From DATBLZ01 sp036555065 (lineage in GTDB: Bacteria > Pseudomonadota > Gammaproteobacteria > Steroidobacterales > Rariloculaceae), in the NCBI GenBank assembly GCA_036555065.1, contig DATBLZ010000145.1, positions 1 through 26,236 on the forward strand: 26,236 nucleotides of DNA, given 5' to 3'. Below the pieces are notes generated by a model. The model did no database searches. It was not told where the DNA came from and was given only the letters and a program-made list of their open reading frames with translations. The translations under genes were made by a program, and so were the position numbers. Of the stretch, positions 23,827 through 26,236 are shown piece after piece (position 1 is the stretch's first letter; every line of letters starts with the position of its first letter).

Positions 23827-24681
23827 TCAAAACCAGAAGCGCAGACCAGCAACGAGCCGAGTATCGTTCGGGTCGTCGCCCGCGGCGCGGGCGAAGTCCT
23901 CTGTCTGCCCGAACTTGCGTACCCATTCAATGCCGAAATACGGAGCGAGCTGCCGTCGGATCTCGTAGCGGACGCGAAGCGCGACTGACGCATCGGACAG
24001 GCCGCTGCCGAGGCCACGCTCGACATCCTCCTGACCGTAAGCGTTGGCTTCAATTCGCGGCTCGAGGATCAGCTTCTGCGTCAGAAGAAGCTCGTAGGAC
24101 GCATCCAAACGCAACGCGCTGTTTCCAAATTCGCCGATGTAAGCCGTCGCTTCGATCTCGAACCAGTAAGGCGCAAGCCCCTCGACACCGACCGCAAGCC
24201 ACTCCCGGCTCGGGCCTTCGCCCCCGTCATGGCGGACCCCGAGTTGCATGTCCCAGAACGCCGCGAACGCATGGCCCCACGCGAGCTCCGTGCGAGCCTC
24301 GGCGCTGTCCCCATGATCGTTCTCGCCTTCGGCTTCGAGCACCGCCCGATCGTAGGTTTGCCCATACCGCGCCTCGAGATCGTAGGCCACGAGCGTATCG
24401 TCATCGGTCCGTAAGCCTTCGAAATCATCGACACGCAATGAGGCCCGGTTGCGAGTATCCGCGTGCTCGAGCGGCCCTTGGCCCAAGTCCAGACCGTCCG
24501 AGTAGGCGTGCGGCTCCCGCGCGTTCGCTGACGGGCGACCTCCCTGCGCCGGACCCATGGTCATGCCCACGTCCTGCGCGCGCGCCGGGAGGGCGCAGAA
24601 GAGTAGCGCTACCGGAACGAATCCGGCGCCCGCGCCCGATGCCCGTAGAATCGAGCTGCACCGATTCGACCTGCGCCTCAT
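23827..24681 (-). CDS. copB: CopB/PcoB outer-membrane copper resistance protein
   Basis: The 284-residue protein has a signal peptide (to about ARAQ, residue 36), then a short Met/Gly/His-containing stretch, then a twelve-strand-type beta-barrel with alternating patterns and a C-terminal aromatic residue (GLRFWF). Family blocks are recognisable: LRVDDFEGLRTDDDTLVAYD, EARTELAWGHAFAAFWDMQL, GEFGNSALRLDASYELLLTQ and APYFGIEWVRKFGQTEDFAR. The N-terminal Met-rich region is short compared with long Pseudomonas CopB forms. The ATG overlaps the copA TGA (ATGA). CopB is thought to sequester or export copper at the outer membrane. Confidence 0.93.
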   Translation of the reverse strand: MRRRSNRCSSILRASGAGAGFVPVALLFCALPARAQDVGMTMGPAQGGRPSANAREPHAYSDGLDLGQGPLEHADTRNRASLRVDDFEGLRTDDDTLVAYDLEARYGQTYDRAVLEAEGENDHGDSAEARTELAWGHAFAAFWDMQLGVRHDGGEGPSREWLAVGVEGLAPYWFEIEATAYIGEFGNSALRLDASYELLLTQKLILEPRIEANAYGQEDVERGLGSGLSDASVALRVRYEIRRQLAPYFGIEWVRKFGQTEDFARAAGDDPNDTRLVAGLRFWF

Positions 24682-26236
24682 GCGACGACGACCTCACGGA
24701 ACATGCCGGAATCCATGTGGTACAGGATGTGGCAGTGCCAAGCCCAGGCCCCGAGCGCATCGGCGGTCACGAGAAAGCTCACGCGCTGCGCAGGCTGTAC
24801 TGCAATCGTGTGCCGGCGCGCCATGAATTCCCCGTCCGCCGCTTCGAGCTCGCTCCACATTCCGTGGAGGTGCATCGGGTGCGTCATCATCGAGTCGTTG
24901 ACGAGGATTACGCGCAGGCGCTCGTTGCGACGAAAGTGCACGGGCGTGGACTTGCCGAACTCGAGGCCGTCGAGCGACCAGCTGTAGCGCTGCATGTTGC
25001 CGGTCAGGTGCAGCTCGATCTCGCGCTCGGCGCCCCGACCGTCGAGCGGGCCGCCGATCGTGCGTAGATCCGCGTATGTCAGGACGCGCCTGCCGTTGGC
25101 GCGTAAGCCGACGCCGGGATCATCGAGGTTCGTGCGCGGCATGTCGACGCGCATATCGACGCTCGCCCCATATTCGGTTCGCGCGTGGCGCGCGTGCACG
25201 GCTGCCGCCGTAGCGGCCATGCCCGCGTGCGCAGCGTGGCCTCCTGCGACGGTCGCCGCACTTCCATCATGCGCCATGGCACCCATCATGTCCGTCATCG
25301 TGAGCCATTGGGGCTCGTCGAGCTCCGGCACGTCGGCGGAGAGCCCCAAGCGCGGAGCCAGCGTGCCGCGCGCGTAGCCAGTTCGGTCCATCGATTGCGC
25401 GAAGATCGTGTAGGGGCGGTTCTCGCCGGGCTCGACGATCACGTCATAGGTCTCACCGGGTCCGATGCGAAATTCGTCGACCGCAATGGGTTCGACGTCC
25501 TGGCCATCGACGTGGACCACTGTCATCGGCAGCCCCGGCATACGGACGTCGAAGAACGTCTGCGATCCGGAGCCGATGAAGCGCAAGCGAACACGCTCGC
25601 CGGGCCGGAACAGGCACGTCCAGTTGCTCGCAGGCGGTGTGCCGTTCATGAGATACGTATAGGCGCAACTCGAAACATCGGCGAGATCGGTTGGGCTCAT
25701 GCGCATTCGGCTCCACATGCGCCGTTGCTCCGCGGCGGCACGAAATCCGACATCGCCCACATCGCTGAAAAACTTTTGCGCCGTTAACCGGTTGAGGTTG
25801 TAGTAGTTGCTCTGCACCTTGAGCTTGGCCAAGAGCCGCGCCGGGCTCTCCTCCGTCCAATCCGAGAGCTGCACGACGTAATCGCGATCGGCACGAATCG
25901 CGTCGACGCGCGCCGGGTCGATGACGATCGCGCCATAAAGGCCCGTCTGCTCCTGGAAGCCGGAATGGGCGTGGTACCAGTACGTACCGCTCTGTCGCAC
26001 CGGGAAGCGATAGACGAACGTCTCGCCGGGCGAGATGCCGTGGAAGCTAATGCCCGGCACGCCATCCATCTCGGCCGGCAGCAAGATGCCGTGCCAATGG
26101 ATAGAGGTCATTGCGCGCATCCTGTTCGTCACGCGGAGCGTGACCGTGTCGCCTTCGCGCCAGCGCAGAATCGGCGCCGGAAGCGAGCCGTTGACCGTCG
26201 TCGCGACACCCGGAGTGCCCGTAAAGTCGACGAGTG
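24678..26236 (-). CDS. copA: CopA/PcoA multicopper oxidase (5' partial)
   Basis: The frame is open to the right edge, so the N-terminus with its Tat signal lies outside; the in-frame ATG at 26132 is internal, since upstream codons still encode CopA-like sequence (LVDFTGTPGVATTVNGS, LRWREGDTVTLRVTN). All four copper-ligand motifs are visible: HWHG, YWYHAHSG, HPMHLHGMW and WHCHILYHMDSGM, giving the type 1 His-Cys-His-Met and the trinuclear cluster. A Met/His-rich insert follows the middle domain (MTDMMGAMAHDG, GGHAAHAGM), as in periplasmic copper-oxidising CopA. The likely role is Cu(I) oxidation and copper resistance. It heads copABC on the minus strand. Confidence 0.95.
   Translation of the reverse strand, partial: LVDFTGTPGVATTVNGSLPAPILRWREGDTVTLRVTNRMRAMTSIHWHGILLPAEMDGVPGISFHGISPGETFVYRFPVRQSGTYWYHAHSGFQEQTGLYGAIVIDPARVDAIRADRDYVVQLSDWTEESPARLLAKLKVQSNYYNLNRLTAQKFFSDVGDVGFRAAAEQRRMWSRMRMSPTDLADVSSCAYTYLMNGTPPASNWTCLFRPGERVRLRFIGSGSQTFFDVRMPGLPMTVVHVDGQDVEPIAVDEFRIGPGETYDVIVEPGENRPYTIFAQSMDRTGYARGTLAPRLGLSADVPELDEPQWLTMTDMMGAMAHDGSAATVAGGHAAHAGMAATAAAVHARHARTEYGASVDMRVDMPRTNLDDPGVGLRANGRRVLTYADLRTIGGPLDGRGAEREIELHLTGNMQRYSWSLDGLEFGKSTPVHFRRNERLRVILVNDSMMTHPMHLHGMWSELEAADGEFMARRHTIAVQPAQRVSFLVTADALGAWAWHCHILYHMDSGMFREVVVA

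Noticed and set aside
23781..25067. Plus-strand open frame (about 428 codons) opposite copB and copA
   Set aside because: Arg/Pro/Ala-rich product with no domain; copA and copB motifs are on the minus strand.

Overview
The window is 26.2 kb of GC-rich, densely coded DNA with no intergenic gap above about 175 bp and no RNA gene, CRISPR array or transposase that I can see. Gene content (a DctPQM TRAP transporter, a CadC-like regulator, a CopABC-type copper locus, a GH17-GT2 glucan synthase) and short GCGRCT-NN-AGYCGC palindromes ending in TCCTAC or TCCCAC suggest a gammaproteobacterium. That taxonomic placement is inference. The left edge cuts a molybdenum enzyme gene and the right edge cuts copA.

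Layout. (1) 1-2916, plus strand: large and small subunits of a molybdopterin enzyme of the pyrogallol-phloroglucinol transhydroxylase / resorcinol hydroxylase / catechol dehydroxylase group, joined by an ATGA overlap. (2) 3059-5598: a small secreted protein and a membrane-anchored CadC-like winged-helix regulator with a TPR-like output region. (3) 5646-8521: a complete TRAP transporter (DctP, DctQ, DctM) with an exact TATAAT just upstream of the first start codon. (4) 8610-11334, minus strand: MATE exporter, TerB-like protein and PDZ protein. (5) 11393-12924: a cytochrome P460-like protein convergent with a beta-propeller lipoprotein, their stop codons overlapping. (6) 13004-15835, minus strand: an OmpR-family response regulator and a sensor kinase with a very large periplasmic part. 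Divergent from it, 15998-18323 holds a short PspA, a four-helix membrane protein and a membrane-anchored von Willebrand A protein. The 162-bp region between them carries GTAAA-N6-GTAAA, which resembles a CpxR box, so the pair may control this envelope-stress operon. (7) 18324-19244, minus strand: an exported protein built of eight roughly 39-residue repeats, unrecognised. (8) 19282-21906: a GH17-GT2 fusion glucan synthase whose stop codon lies inside a REP palindrome. (9) 21998-23489: a VOC protein with a long basic tail, flanked by REP palindromes, then an exported protein of unknown function. (10) 23523-26236, minus strand: copA, copB and a copC truncated to its N-terminal 90 codons.

The main points to follow up are the iron-sulfur subunit at the left edge, which appears to have lost three ligands for one [4Fe-4S] cluster of its family, the 39-residue repeat protein, the two-component / PspA / VWA arrangement, and the decayed copC. 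I did not find a wholly new multi-gene system that I could defend beyond these.
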